Made by a program: the position numbers and the translations under genes
Shown here: positions 1 to 10,150 of the stretch, one piece after another
How the letters are laid out: every line of letters starts with the position of its first letter
Numbering within the stretch: the first letter of the stretch is position 1
Assembly (NCBI GenBank): GCA_022410635.1
Contig: JAJVDF010000248.1
Coordinates: 710,887 to 774,886 of the forward strand
Reading direction: 5' to 3'
Source: Tretioscincus oriximinensis
Lineage: Eukaryota > Chordata > Lepidosauria > Squamata > Gymnophthalmidae
DNA: 64,000 nt
Notes under the pieces: generated by a model
What the model was told of the DNA's origin: nothing
What the model saw: the letters and a program-made list of their open reading frames with translations, nothing else
Database searches by the model: none

Positions 1-215
1 TCTTCTTTAACATACAAAGCTACACCACCACCAGGTCTCCCTTTCCTATCTTTTCTGTATAGTTTGTAACCTGGGATTACTGTATCCCATTGGTTTTCTT
101 CTGTCCACCAGGTTTCAGTTATGCCAATAATATCGACATTATTGTCAATCACTAAACATTCCAACTCCCCTATTTTTGCTCGGAGGCTTCTGGCATTTGC
201 ATACAGGCATTTATA
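1..215 (-). pseudogene. CR1 ORF2 apurinic-like endonuclease, N-terminal part
   Basis: The minus-strand frame reads through the start of an exonuclease-endonuclease-phosphatase fold domain. Visible motifs are YANARSLRAKIGELECL (Asn of motif 1), VDIIGITETWW (the Glu that coordinates metal) and GRPGGGVALYVKE just before the window edge. The domain nicks target DNA in CR1-clade elements. No stop occurs across these roughly 70 codons, so this part is better kept than most elements in the window. The 5' continuation toward 530 contains ambiguous bases and probable frame changes. Whether the full element is intact cannot be judged because it leaves the window. Confidence 0.82.
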
Positions 216-890
216 TGCCCTTCTCCTGNGCAAGTTATGCCCTATAAATTTGTGAGAAACCACAGTTTGCTCATTACATATTTTTACTTGAATACTACAT
301 CCAGGTTCTCCTTCCNTTACTATATTATCTGCATAATTCTGTTCCTCAGCAATTGCATTTACATTTACACTATCTCGAACCGGATGCNGCCCAGCTCCTG
401 GGTATCACCTCTTTGTTTGATACCAATCAAGGGTCATCAGAGACTGGACCCTTGGTATGAATCATCTTCCTGCCAGGATTTGATTGACAGGGGATCTCAA
501 TGGTAGCTAAGTTCCAGTAATTAGGCACACCACACTCACATACTTCTCTTCTCCTATTGGCTACTGTACCCAGGCTGCACCCCCTTGGGAGGGGGCATAA
601 CGTGTCATGTATGACCTCACTGACCCATGTTGGGTATCCTCCGCCCTTTTTACCCCGTCATCATTTTCATACACGCCTTCTGATTCTGTTATGAATAAAA
701 GAGGAGACTTTTCGTCCTTCTGGAGGCTTCCATCTACCCGTGGACCTCCTAAGATCTCCTGTTGTCCTGAAGCGTCGTCCGTGTGTGCATTATTTCGTGG
801 CAGGTGATATGGACCCCAGGGCAAGCTACCTCACGTCACCGCTCAGTCATTGGTTAGCGAGAAAGCCGAATCTCGTTACCAGATAAATNA
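1..890 (-). mobile_element. CR1-type LINE, 5' part (ORF1-like region and endonuclease), runs off left edge
   Basis: Read on the minus strand, this is the 5' portion of a chicken-repeat-1 type non-LTR retrotransposon, which copies itself by target-primed reverse transcription. The element starts near 890. About 800-530 is an ORF1/5' region with an open frame at 561-824 that has no motif I can name. The start of the ORF2 endonuclease occupies about 240 down to 1. The reverse transcriptase would lie beyond base 1. Several single ambiguous bases fall in it. Assignment to CR1 rests on the endonuclease motifs; the boundary at 890 is approximate and I see no target duplication. Confidence 0.8.
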
Positions 891-1670
891 ATTTGTGAGA
901 TCCTTCATGAAATAAAGGAAAGAAGGAGGCTAGCCAAAGCTACATTTAAATCGACTCTCAGTCCACTTTTATAAAATGAAGACCATATCAGAAGTCTGTG
1001 CAATAATTTTCTTTCAACATTCTTTAACTCAAAAGTGGTTCCCAAAAGAAATGCTTTAAAATTGGTTCAAATTTTACTCCATCTTCAGTCCACATTCAAA
1101 ATGGAAAAACAAATATAATCTGTATAAAGATACTTACCTGAAATCACTTTTTAAAATCCTGCTTTATTTTACTCCAGAAAGAATAAAACTCCAGTCATCT
1201 TCTTCTTTTGCTGGTGTGTGTATGTTTCCCTTTTTGAAAGTGCACTAAAACTGCAACAAACCCTGATCAGGCTTTTATAAAAGTCCAGCACAAAACCGTA
1301 TTTTCCTTTGCTGGTGTGTTATGTGATCCCAATTTGAAAGTGCAGTAATCCCTGATCAGGCCTTTAAAACTGTTTATTCTTAGAAACATTACAAACATAC
1401 ATTTTGTTACTTAAATTATACATTTTCTGTTTTAAAGATGGGGTCCCAGGTGTAAATTATAATGAATTGCCAATTTATTTCCTGACAGATTTCCTGTAAT
1501 CCTATCTACTCCATCTTTTCATGATGAAAAATGCTTATTATAAAGCTTTGATGTAGGAAGACCAGATCCAATATACAGATTCATGCAGAACCAACTTGGA
1601 GTACCAGAAAATAGATTTCACTTGTATAGGGTTTCCACACAAAATCAGGAAAATATGCTTACACCTATAA
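891..1670. other. Unassigned AT-rich stretch with a degenerate direct duplication
   Basis: No gene or named element is visible. Two related copies lie about 100 bp apart: 1207-1280 and 1307-1370. Both contain TTGCTGGTGTGT, then TTTGAAAGTGCA, then CCTGATCAGGC. The second copy has lost a short segment. This could be a local tandem duplication or part of an unrecognised repeat. Confidence 0.5.
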
Positions 1671-1927
1671 GGCAGCCAGTTTAGTGTAACGATTAGAGTG
1701 TGGGACTCTTATCTGGTAGTATCCCAGTTCGATTCCCCACTCATCCACGAAAGCCATCTGGGTGACCTTGGGCCAGTCACAGTTCTTTGAACTCTCTCAG
1801 CCCCACCTACTCCACAAGGTGTCTGTTGTGGAGAAAGCAACAAAAGCTATGTGCACCACCCTATGGTAGGCTGCCCTGAGACCTTCGGGTGTAGGGCGGG
1901 ATATAAATACAAATAAATATATAAAAA
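1671..1927 (+). mobile_element. tRNA-derived SINE (type A, MIR/CORE-like), near full length
   Basis: A polymerase III retroposon with no protein product. The head carries an A-box-like TTAGTGTAACG at 1681-1691 and a B box GTTCGATTCCC at 1728-1738. The body has GTGACCTTGGGCCAGTCAC, the segment typical of MIR/CORE-type SINEs. The tail reads CCCTGAGACCTTCGGGTG, then GGGCGGGATATAAAT, then an AAAT-rich end, as in L2/CR1-like LINEs that would supply the reverse transcriptase. Antisense relatives occur at 54415, 26458 and 55836, with tails alone at 15060 and 18046. Confidence 0.85.
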
Positions 1928-3180
1928 TGTCTCTTGCTTTCTTTACTAAGGAAACGGGTAAAGGGAGGTGAGCATGGGCCAAACTTCTCCTCATGCTGCT
2001 AGAGCCCGTTGCATTAGTTAAATATTTTGTCATGAAATAAATGTTCCAAAATTTGTAATCATCATTTTATGCCTCTATTACTGTTGAACAACACTTTACA
2101 ACTGCCAGGTTCGTAAGTAAAAGAGATATGTCATATAGCAAATGAAAGTCCCTTGGCTGGCAACTGTTTTTCCTGAGAACAAATCACCGTTATGTCTATC
2201 AGTCACTGTAATAAAAGAAAGGCTNAAATTCAGACAATGTAGTTGTCTCATCTTCTTAGAATGTGGAAGCACAGTATCTTTCGTTATTTGAAATAGTTGA
2301 AGCACTGGAACAAATAAAAAAAGATGAAATGTTGTTACAGACATGTATAAAATCATTGGTGACATAGGCTGCAGACACATTGTCCCTTTGCACGACTGCG
2401 AAGACTAAGTCCATCGTTCCAGCTGTGTTGCCATAAAAATGGGCTCGGAAGTGCTGCAGTGTCACTCTAAATGCACACCACAGGTTTCTGCTCTGCAGTT
2501 CATGGTGAAATGGCGCCGTCNCTGCTGCTTTTTGTAATTCGCGCCACTTGTACACTGACAATGGAGATCAGTCAACAAAAAGTGAGCGAGAGAGTGGGGT
2601 CNGGGGGCTCTTTTGTTTGGCATTCCCTCCAGGCTCAGCAGCTTCCCTCGCTCCTCTGGAAAACAGGTTTTTTTCCAGCTACTGAAGCATAGTGAAAGAG
2701 ATTCATTGAGCACTCTCAGCTCACAACAATCGGGACGTTAATGTGGAGGGAATGCTCAGGTAAAATTAAGCCCTCACTTCGCTTTCATTTTGGAACTATA
2801 AAATGCGTTTTCCATTCCCTTTTAAAGTTCTAATGAGAATGCAGCCATAGACAAAATGAACTGGAAATGTTATTTACTGTGCTGCACTCTTTGACTGGAA
2901 CTGAGAACTGAAATCAATTCTATTTCTTCATACGTGGTTCCTTAAGACAAAATATCAGGACACATCAAAGTTAGCTTCTATGCTATGCATGTTGATGTGC
3001 AATATGGAAGCGGTTGTTGGTGTAGAAAACATGATTTGACCTTAGAACAGAGTGGGATAAAGTGTTATGCAACAGTGGTAGCTCATATTACTGCTGCACC
3101 ACCCAAATCTTTGAAGGATATTGAACGTAAGTTCCTCAAGCTGCCTCCCCATGAAGGATGTTTACTGAGATGATACTTTC
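1928..3180. other. Unassigned; contains a small CpG-bearing patch near 2500-2690
   Basis: No coding region is convincing: the short frames overlap on both strands and match no family I know. The patch at about 2505-2690 is richer in CpG than its surroundings (GGCGCC, TTCGCGCC, GAGCGAG) and holds two ambiguous bases. I see nothing else that identifies it. Confidence 0.4.
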
Positions 3181-3540
3181 ATCAGATTGAATCCACCCTG
3201 AGAGTTCCTTCAGGTTCAGCAGTCAACTCATTAAAAAAGCCCATGCTCTCAGATTGTCCAGCCACCACTGCTTGTCCGACTATACTGTATATCAGACTTC
3301 TCTTAAATCCAAAAAACAGCCTTTGTAGGGCTTTCCATTGTGAGGAGATGGTAAATCTCATGAGACTTTGAGACTAGATGTAAAAGTTCATTGGCTCTTG
3401 GCTTGCAGAGAATGCTTGGAATTACAGTAAAATAAGCACAGCAATGACTTATGGGACCATGTGATGTCACAAGAATACAAGGTGGGGCAGAATTGCGAAC
3501 ATGTTTTTCCATATTTAAAATAAACAAAACTTGTGATGGG
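3181..3540 (-). repeat. R2 repeat family (unnamed), copy 1
   Basis: One of five related copies in the window. Diagnostic pieces, read on the minus strand, are GCATTCTCTGCAAGCCAAG, then AGCCAATGAACTTTTA, then CTCATGAGATTTACCAT, then GGAAAGCCC. Upstream lies a segment with TGTGATGTCACA-like and AGCAATGAC-like words. No reading frame is maintained. It is probably a non-autonomous element whose ends I cannot define by eye. Confidence 0.65.
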
Positions 3541-4321
3541 GAGACAGTCCCAGCCCCCCAAATGTCAGGTCAGGAACATTGTGGAAGTGCATTGCAAACC
3601 TCTAGAACTATTTTTTTTAGACTTTAGTAAAGCGATGTGTGGATCACTACAACCATTCATGTGACAAACAATGGTCATACCTATACCTAGGAATGTTTGT
3701 GATACCACTTTAAAGTTTGTGCACCAGCTGCTACAGAGTAACCATCAGTGTAGTCTACAGAGGCAACCGGTACAGTCTATAGGGCCTTTATGAAAGTTGC
3801 CTAAAGAAACAGAAGGAAATAGTTATCAGCAGTAGAAATGTGTTAAAATCTGGAAAAAATTGTGAATTTGAACCCAATGATGTAATATTCTAACATACCT
3901 AGCAAACACATCCTGTTGATCATAGTTTTAAGATGTTCAGAAGTGCTTGAATTGAACTGAGCTCAATACTATTTAAAGCAAAATGACTCAAATCAAAATT
4001 GAACCTGCACCTATNCATCTCTACAGCAGTGGCCATAATAAGAAAGTTGGGTTCTTATGCCATTATACTGCTACTTTCCTCTTTGAGTAAAGAATCAAAC
4101 TTAATAATCTTGAACTTCATTGCATTACTATAGGATAAGAGCCAGAGTAACATGTGCAGCAAACAATGTCAGCTTCTATAAATGAGATTAATAGACAATT
4201 TCCACAATCTTATTAGGAGAATGATTCAATAATTATTTGTTCTCTGATGCCAGACTCTGCAGTAGATGTGGTGTTCAACAAGACGTTAGTGAGCAACACT
4301 GATCTACTAAACCCCACTCTC
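3541..4321. other. Unassigned unique-looking sequence
   Basis: AT-rich DNA without an open frame longer than chance, motif or repeat structure that I recognise. One ambiguous base lies near 4015. Confidence 0.4.
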
Positions 4322-4472
4322 AGGCTGCATCTACACATCACTTATTTATTTCACTATAATTGGATATCCCATAATAAAGCATGAATATTCTGGAATAAAC
4401 CCGTCCACACAATGCTTTATTGTGGAACATATAATTATAGTGGAATAAATAAATGATGTGTGGGTGCAGCTT
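4322..4472. mobile_element. Foldback MITE, about 60-bp inverted arms
   Basis: The two halves are close reverse complements. The left arm runs GGCTGCATCTACACATCAC, then TTATTTATTTCACTATAATT, to AATAAAGCA. The right arm returns through TGCTTTATTGTGGA, ATAATTATAGTGGAATAAAT and ATGATGTGTGGGTGCAGC. The loop is about 30 bp. There is no coding capacity. The CTGCATCTACAC-like end is of the kind seen on hAT-type MITEs in reptiles, but I could not find a clean target duplication, so the superfamily is left open. Confidence 0.72.
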
Positions 4473-6054
4473 CAGACTCACCTGTAAGCAGTCAGAAAGC
4501 TTGAGGCATGGGTCCAACATCAGGATATGGTTAATAACTGGCCCATTTGGCACATGCATGCACACGCACACTCACATGCACCCACCCACCACACACACAC
4601 ATCATACACTGCTCCTGGCTTAGGTGTTAGTTGTACATTTCTTGGACATTTTGAATGGTGATCTTTGATGTTTGGATCTCAGACTGATTGGCCATTCTAT
4701 TTTGTGAATATCTTAAACTTCAAATGTATCTCTTGTCTGATACGACCTTTGTTCAAATAACAGAACTCAGTTGTAAGTCATGTTACAAATGCTGGCTAAA
4801 ACAGGATAGCTACTGTTGAGCTTTCTTGTACTTCTTTATGGCATAGTTAAAAAAATGAAAAAAATTCTTCATTTATTATAAACCAAACTGTCCTCTCTTT
4901 CAGCTCTCCAAGGTATCTTTGAGCTAAGACCCAATTATTCTTCTCAAGATCAAGGGACCAAAAGTTGAACATTCAACATATGTGTGACATAATGATGCAG
5001 TATTATCCTGCTGGCATAAAGCCCAATGATTCGTCTCATGTTGCATGCTTTGAATGCCTAGAAGGGCTTTTCAGTGCTCCTAAAACATGAAGACATTGAA
5101 GGGTTTTTTTCTCTACGATAGTTTGCAAGGCAAACAGTCAACTAAACCACTGTTAGCAAAAACATTCAATATTATATTCTCAGCACATCTGAATGTAACA
5201 AGTGCTGTTGTATTTCAGCAATATGCTACTTCAGGTTTTTTTCTTTTCATTTTGTGTGTTTGTCACTATTTTTAAAAAGTCCCACATAAAAGAGAATCCG
5301 TTTCTCTGAAAATAAGTAAAACACTTCCCCAAGGGGGAAGTGGTTATTATATTTCTAACATTGATATCCAACTCTTTATTGCTGTTTTTTTACACACGTG
5401 CCTCATAAATCAAGAATTCCTCGTGAAAAATTCAACCATGTTTCAAAAAGGGGGTTCATCCAAAGATGTAGGTTTAACACAAGAGGTCTGATTCAAAAAT
5501 GTTACTTACATGAGCTGCAAATCAGAAATAATTATACACTATCTATTCTTAGCATATTTTCCAATTGATTAGTTTAGCCTTGTAGCCTTGGGAAGCATTT
5601 TGGCTTGTAAGATACAAATGGGATGAGAAAAAGGAGAGTGTCCAAGATCCCCCCAAGAGCTGGAAATCATATATAAGAATAGATTATAGCTTTGTGGACT
5701 GCAATGACTTTTTTGGTTCTGTTTGCATATATATCTGCTCATTTCTGTTTGCCCCTTGAAGAATGGTTTTCTTTTAACGTAGTGTTGCATGAGATCCCAT
5801 CTTATCTGCTTCCACTATGAAATATGTTACAGTCATTTCTGTCAGATGCTATAGATTAGTAAATAGAAAGTGAAAAACCCTGGTGTCAGAAGCTGTTAGC
5901 CTAAAACCAGTAACAAAAATACATAGCTTGGTTCACTAATGGGTACAACCGGTATTGCANACCATTATCTTACTCTGCAGAACTGATCATCAAATAAATA
6001 TAATCAGTCCAGCTGCTCCCAAAGACATTTTTCACCAAGGTTCTTTTTTCACTT
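4473..6054. other. Unassigned, with a short CA-rich tract at 4551-4605
   Basis: A diverged (CA)n-like tract lies at about 4551-4605. The rest, including the frames at 5087-5275 and 5569-5790, shows no family resemblance. Base composition is AT-rich throughout. Confidence 0.4.
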
Positions 6055-6430
6055 AACTTTAAGAAATGGTCATTGAAGAGGTCCAAAGAAGAGTGCTGCG
6101 AGACTGCGCATGCATCAACGTTGAAGGAAGATGCATCAACCTTGAAGGAAGATGCACCTGAACGGGCTCTGTGACTCCTTAATTATATTTGCTTTTAAGC
6201 ATATTTCAGTGATATAAATTTTTGTGCTGGAGGTACGTTTTATCCGAGAGCCCCCCTGTTATTACGAGGTATTTTGTGGTGGCTTAATTTCCCGTCTCCC
6301 TTTACTTTTGGAGAAACTTGGGGGCTATCACCTCCCATCAACAGAGGTGGAGAGATTCGGTGGAAGAGGGGGACTCCTGTTTAATCTCACCTGACTTGCC
6401 AGGAGTAACCAAGAAATTTTTGTGGCAGTG

Positions 6431-7212
6431 ATGGCGGTTGAACAAAAAGTCAATGAAATAGAAAGGAAGATTAATGGAATGGCAACTGATATCTCGGACC
6501 TAAAAGAGGATGCGAGGACACTCAAGGAAGAGGTAAAAATAGTATCTATCTTTAACAAATGCGGAAGAGATTGAGATTCACACAGCAAAGAATCAAGAAT
6601 CAGTCCTAGATTTCACCCGGGATGAGGTTGTGACTTTTGAACAAAGAATAATATCTCAAGAAGATAGATTGTGTAGGAGGAATCTCCATTTGAAGGGTTT
6701 TTTGCCGAGGTTTGCCGAATTAATTGTCTGGCTTGATGGACTACATGTTAAGGTGGAGATTACAGATATTGAGCATGCTCATTGGACTAAGGGGGGGGGG
6801 GGGTTGGAAAGGCACCGCTTCACAGCAAGATATATTAATAGGTTTTTTTTATGAAGCGGTGAGAGACAGAATTTACTGAGAATTACGAAGTCTTCACACT
6901 ATAAAATATTATGAGGTTACTATTGCTGTGTTTTTTGACCTGGCTCTGGAAACCCTCTATGCTAGAAACCACCTTAGACCCGTTGCACGCAAGTTGATTT
7001 CAGCCTCCATCAGATTTAAATGGATTTTTCCCACAGCCGTTCTCCTTTCCAAAGACAATAATAGATATAGGATTTCCAAGCTTGAAGAAGGAATAGAATT
7101 TTTGAACAAAATAGTGCTTGATACCACTGACTTAAATCCAGATAACAGACTATCATCGTCGGATTCTCTTACAACTGCTTACATGGTTTCTACGGAGAAA
7201 CAACCCCCATAA
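6431..7212 (+). pseudogene. L1 ORF1 (nucleic-acid chaperone) remnant
   Basis: ORF1 protein of L1 trimerises through a coiled coil and binds the element's RNA. The ATG at 6431 opens MAVEQKVNEIERKINGM, a charged heptad-like coiled coil, ending at a stop near 6573 after a frameshift. A second frame, with its first ATG at 6630, carries FEQRIISQEDRLCRRNL, the join between coiled coil and RNA-recognition domain. A third piece at 6928-7212 reads YARNHLRPVARKLISASI and later YRISKLEEGIEFL, matching the C-terminal domain of vertebrate L1 ORF1. At least two frame breaks and a run of G bases (6790-6802) separate the parts. It is non-functional. Confidence 0.75.
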
Positions 7213-8076
7213 GGGTGAAATATTGACACAGAAATCTGAGAAATGGAGTTAAAGATGAAGACTTCAAGAGACAAAAAGAAACACCAATTGAAATCCCAGT
7301 CTACCAAATATTCTTCATATTCCGGTCATGCTGGCAAAAATAAAATTGGTTTAAAAAACTTTCTTTTCTTGTTGGCATACTAAGGAAGGGAGAAACTATT
7401 GCATTATGCTTGTGAAATAACAAGGTTTCTACAATGTGATGTTACAATGTTTCTTTCTTTTTGATTCTTTTACTTCCCCTTTCGCTGAAGTATAAAGCTA
7501 ATCTATGTTTTATAGTGTAAAATGAAGATCTAGGCTTTTGATTATTATTTTTGATTTGAGGAGGGAAGGATGTTAATTTATATATTAATCTTGTAACTAT
7601 ATACTATATTTAGATATTATGGAAGTTATGATTATTAATACACTTTATATTAGAGCAATCTATATGATTTGATGTCTTTTATTGTATTATAGTGGATGAA
7701 TATTTGATTAGAAAATGATATATATAGTACTATATNGATGTCATTTGTAGATGAATAATAAGTTTCCTTTAAATACTGAATAGCAGTGATTTAAGGTATC
7801 AGTTTTCCATACCAGTGATATATTCTTAATATACAACCGCCAATGGTGCTACTTATTACAGTTCAATTATTGCTTAAAAGCTTATAAATTTATTAGGCAC
7901 CTCATCTCCGGGCCAAGCAGCTAGGGCCTCCATCATGGATGGAATACCTACCTTTCTGCTCAGGGAGCAGAGTGGACCAGTCGGAGAGGCCTTGGGGGGA
8001 GGGGACTGGCATGGGTAAAGCATCCTCCCTAGTAAGAATGACAATTAAGAGGAGACTATCGCTTCCGCATATTGGG
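7213..8076 (+). other. AT-rich region between L1 ORF1 and ORF2 remnants
   Basis: This lies inside the old L1. It is longer and more AT-rich than a usual L1 inter-ORF spacer and contains one ambiguous base near 7736. It may include a further unrecognised insertion, but I see no flanking duplication to prove it. The last part (about 7900-8076) is in frame with ORF2 and may be its leader. Confidence 0.45.
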
Positions 8077-8880
8077 ATGGCTAATTTCAACTTATTGTCA
8101 CTAAACATCAATAGCATTGAGTTTAAAAGATTCAGATTACATAAACTTGTTGAAAATTCATCTGTGGATCTGGTTGTGCTTCAAGAGACCCATAAAGCTA
8201 AAAATGATGGGACACTTTGTAATTACAAGGATTGGGAGATATTGGCTGAAGCACAGGCCTCAAATAAAACCAAAGGAGTGGCTATCTTGGCAAAGAAGAA
8301 ATTGAATATAGAAGTAACTAGGATAAAAAGGGACAAAAACGGGCATTATGTCCTTGTTAACATCAATTTAGCTGTGCAATATATTACTATTTTAAATTTA
8401 TATGCCCCTCAGTGCAAAGAAACATTTTGCATAACATCTTTGTAAAACTACATAGGTATATTCAGGGAGATTAGATAGTCGCTGGGGATTTTAATTTAGA
8501 CCTAAAACATAATCTCCAACAACAAACTAGAAGGAGATTTTCTCTTCGTAGATGGAATGTTATTGATGCTCATGAAGTTCTAAGGATAAACAATCAACCA
8601 ACATATATTTCCGGTCGTCATCTAACTGTTTCATATATTGATTAAGTATTTTTGAAGAATACAAATGTATTTAAGGTTGAAGAGATATCCCATGCTCCAA
8701 TGTGGACATCCGACTATGCCCCCATTATAGTCAAATTTATAAAACATAGGGAGCCTCTATTAAAATCATGGCGATCTGATTCTGAAGTAACTTCTTCCAA
8801 CCCCTCATTAACTAATTTTAAAAGTCAAATAGAATATTTCTCTATTAATAGACAAAATGATATTTCGGGGTCTATGATTT
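8077..8880 (+). pseudogene. L1 ORF2 endonuclease domain remnant
   Basis: The start ATG at 8077 opens MANFNLLSLNINSIEFKRF. Motif 1 (LNIN), then LVVLQETHKA with the metal-binding Glu, then VAGDFNLDLKHN near 8478 in another frame, identify the L1 apurinic-type endonuclease that nicks target DNA. The frame from 8077 breaks at 8445 and resumes at about 8652-8880. The terminal SDH-type motif reads SDYAPI, so the catalytic histidine is replaced by tyrosine. With the frame breaks, the domain cannot be active. Confidence 0.8.
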
Positions 8881-9339
8881 AGGACACCTTTAAAACCACG
8901 ATTAGAGGATTACGTATACAGAAGCAGATAACTATGAGGCGCCAAAGGAACCAGCATCGCCAGGATATGTTGAATAGTACCAAATTTTATCAAGATCAGT
9001 CAATTGCTACCCGATCTCAGGGGATAAAAAGAACGTTAGAAGGTTTAAAAGAGGAGTTGGAAGGTATTGACAGGCTCCAAGTGATAAAAAATCTTTCTAT
9101 AAGAAATCAATACCTTACTTGGAATTCTCTTTCTATGAAGGGGATGGTAAGGATCCTAAAAACTAGACAAGAAAGTAAGAGTCAATTTTATAAAAGATTC
9201 AAATGGGGATAGAAGTACTTGGGATATCCGTATTAGGAAAGTATTTGCAGAATTCTATAAACATCTTTATAGAGAGAGGCCAATTCAAAATAATCACATA
9301 AATATCACAAGGTCGATATCTGATCAGGATTGTATAAAT
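8881..9339 (+). pseudogene. L1 ORF2 linker between endonuclease and RT
   Basis: An open stretch at 8934-9212 reads as a highly charged, helical segment (many Arg, Lys, Glu and Gln), as expected between the endonuclease and reverse transcriptase of L1 ORF2. It ends in a stop at 9212 and continues in another frame toward FAEFYKHLYRERPIQ near 9247-9290. No catalytic motif is expected here. Confidence 0.65.
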
Positions 9340-9566
9340 TTGAATGCAGAAATTTCAAGAGAAGAAGTCCTAGTAGCTATTAAGGGATTGAAAAGTGGTA
9401 AGTCTCCTGGCCCAGATGGGTTCACTAGCAATTTTTACAAATTATTCTGTGGAGAATTGTTACCACATCTACTTACCCTCTTTAATCAGATAATGACCAC
9501 ACAAAATGATCCCCATTCTCGGAAATTTTCAGAGATCCTACCTATTCTAAAAAAGGGCAAACCAAA

Positions 9567-10150
9567 AGATAGTACTGAATCATATATGCACTTAATTTGG
9601 GAATGTGATAAAGCACAAGATTTTTGTTAACTGATAGTAGGGGAAATAAATAAGGTGTTGGGAATTGAGAAAAGTTGAGCAAAAAAAGAATGTATTCTAC
9701 AAGTAATAGAGGGAGAAAATGGAATTCAGGAAAAAAAACATTTATATAACTAGTTCTGACAGCGATGTCCATGATGGTTGCAAAGTGGAAAGACGCAAAT
9801 CAATGGAACATAGAACGTTGACATGACTATGTAATTCAACAGGTAAAAATTGACTTAATTAAAGAAATGAGAAATAAAATAATGGGTTTGGGACATGCAG
9901 AACCAAATAAAAGACACTGGGAGAAACTGTTGAAGATCGATAAAGACTTGATCGCAAAGGACAATTTCTACACAAGGATAAGAAATTTATTACTGAAAAT
10001 TAATTAATTTATGGTAATAGAAATGATGTTGTTGTGTATGTTTAGGTTAAATATTCACTTTAAGTTGTATGTTTGATATATTTATTCTTCTTTTTCTATT
10101 TATTATAAATAAAGTTTTTTTTTTAAAAAAAAGGTAGTACTGAATCATAT
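9567..10150 (+). repeat. Target-site duplication pair around a nested L1
   Basis: AGATAGTACTGAATCATAT at 9567-9585 recurs as AGGTAGTACTGAATCATAT at 10132-10150: 19 bp with one mismatch. The duplicated bases encode the RT segment that rejoins at 10132, so they mark the insertion exactly. Confidence 0.93.
9586..10131 (+). mobile_element. 5'-truncated L1 nested in the older L1
   Basis: The insert is 546 bp. It starts inside the ORF2 C-terminal region (MHLIWECDKAQDF, the zinc-binding Cys/His-like end of L1 ORF2p), runs through a 3' UTR with ATAAATAAAG and ends in an A-rich tail at 10125-10132. Immediate flanks are the 19-bp duplication, so it entered by target-primed reverse transcription with heavy 5' truncation. 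Frameshifts after codon 15 make it non-coding. It is in the same orientation as its host. Confidence 0.92.

Noticed and set aside
1681..1740. Possible tRNA gene
   Set aside because: A and B boxes are present, but no cloverleaf with acceptor stem is evident and the segment continues into a SINE body; the same holds for 24270-24336 and 54590-54650.
7939..8445. 168-codon frame beginning at 7939
   Set aside because: Only the part from 8077 matches L1 endonuclease; the upstream 46 codons are leader sequence in the same frame, not a different protein.
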